From: Prevotella sp.
GTDB lineage: Bacteria > Bacteroidota > Bacteroidia > Bacteroidales > Bacteroidaceae
Assembly (NCBI GenBank): GCA_024684515.1
Contig: JAIKWS010000023.1
Coordinates: 1 to 64,000 of the forward strand
DNA length: 64,000 bases
Reading direction: 5' to 3'
In this document: positions 63,406-64,000 of the stretch, one piece after another
Layout: every line of letters starts with the position of its first letter
Position numbering within the stretch: the first letter of the stretch is position 1
The notes under the pieces: generated by a model
Seen by the model: the letters and a program-made list of their open reading frames with translations, nothing else
Told to the model about the DNA's origin: nothing
The model's database searches: none
Translations under genes and position numbers: made by a program

Positions 63406-64000
63406 CTGATAGTCATCTTTACACCCTGTTCCAGCTGATAGAGGGGCTCGTAGCCTAGCTCCTTGCGGGCAGGCTCGATGTCGCACCGCCAGTTACGCTG
63501 TTTCAGGATATGATATTTGTCATTGTTCAGTGCCGAGATCTTTCCCGTCAGATGTCCCCACTTGTCGCCAAGGAAGGTAACTACCCGCAGCACCCATATC
63601 GGTGCCTTGATGCGTATCCACCACGGATGTCCCAGCTCCTCGCGGATGAGGTCGCTGAACGTGGTCGACTGGTACACCTCGCCATCGCTGAGGAAATATT
63701 TCCTGCCCGTCTTGCCCCAGTCGCAAGCTAGAAAGACCGCCTGCACCACATCGAGGACATAGACGAAGGTGATGTCCTGACGCTTGTAGCCAACGGCAAA
63801 GTCGGAATGCTGCTTGATGCTCTTTGCCATCAGGAAATAGTCGCGCTCACGGGGGCCATAGACGCCTGTGGGACGCAGCACCACATAGGGAAACTCGCCA
63901 AACTGTTCACGATAGGCACGGCTCTCGTTGGCTGTGTTCAGACCATCCAGCCAACGCTCGGCCTCTAGCTTGCTCTTGCCATAGGCCGTGTTGGGACGAG
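63378..64000 (-). CDS. NAD-dependent epimerase/dehydratase family protein (cut by the window edge)
   Basis: The frame stays open past 63884 to the edge, so the first Met in the ORF track is internal. Upstream, AYGKSKLEAERW supplies the YxxxK catalytic pair of extended SDRs, and VVLRPTGVYGPRERDY the substrate loop. The N-terminal NAD loop is outside the window. The likely role is sugar-nucleotide or sterol-like-lipid epimerisation in the envelope operon. Confidence 0.88.
   Translation of the reverse strand, partial: RPNTAYGKSKLEAERWLDGLNTANESRAYREQFGEFPYVVLRPTGVYGPRERDYFLMAKSIKQHSDFAVGYKRQDITFVYVLDVVQAVFLACDWGKTGRKYFLSDGEVYQSTTFSDLIREELGHPWWIRIKAPIWVLRVVTFLGDKWGHLTGKISALNNDKYHILKQRNWRCDIEPARKELGYEPLYQLEQGVKMTIRWYKDNGWL

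Overview
The window looks like a chromosomal segment from a Prevotella-type member of the Bacteroidales. Evidence: many promoters fit the Bacteroidetes pattern (TTG/TTTG near -33, about 20 nt spacer, TAnnTTTG near -7) with little Shine-Dalgarno signal; the tRNA has no encoded CCA; and the gene content is typical (TonB receptors, DUF4827-glmM, DUF3089, BACON-like lipoproteins, a GH10 xylanase with a C-terminal sorting-like tail). All names below come from reading the supplied translations, with no database search.

Region 1 (1-8.2 kb) is an accessory island. It holds small gene modules: a Mpg-like protein with a PAD-family deiminase, an AbiEii-type nucleotidyltransferase pair, a Panacea-domain protein with a PemK-like partner, and hicAB. 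Between them lies dense repeat DNA. The key component is a ~120-nt element present six times in the same orientation. It can fold into a four-arm, cloverleaf-like structure whose arms show compensatory changes. A related block of sequence occurs at both ends of the island.

Region 2 (8.2-22.5 kb) is mostly housekeeping and envelope: a MuiA-like protein carrying a SusC-type N-terminal module, a TonB receptor, a PgpH-type 7TM-HD phosphodiesterase, gltX-waaA-small membrane protein, then the minus-strand genes for a sugar nucleotidyltransferase, a DHH phosphoesterase, a DUF4827 lipoprotein and GlmM. Short CATGCGG...CCGCATG hairpins sit in two intergenic clusters and once inside cbiA.

Region 3 (22.5-37.1 kb) is cobalamin synthesis in two blocks. 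The late block is cbiA, the adenosyltransferase, cobQ and cobD. The early block is three consecutive two-enzyme fusions (CobJ-CbiC, CbiE-CbiT, CbiG-CobM) placed downstream of ribF and a CPBP protease. Between them are an unusual two-REC protein with a PEP-synthase-type ATP domain and a tRNA with anticodon CAT.

Region 4 (37.1-55.2 kb) holds a TonB receptor fused at its C terminus to an OmpA-like domain, a surface lipoprotein, a broken gene with an in-frame TAG, a 1.4-kb non-coding stretch with a long inverted repeat, asd, the xylanase, a DUF3089-lipoprotein-der operon, a 22-bp tandem repeat, and mtnN with a glycosyltransferase.

Region 5 (55.2-64 kb) is cell-surface glycan and lipid assembly. 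A plus-strand five-gene operon encodes a HisC-like aminotransferase, a LicC-like cytidylyltransferase, two LicD paralogues and an LPS-kinase-like protein. It converges on a minus-strand operon encoding an epimerase, a PAP2 phosphatase, an LpxL-like acyltransferase, a GT9 heptosyltransferase and a GT4. The plus operon looks like an unrecognised phospho-amine decoration pathway.
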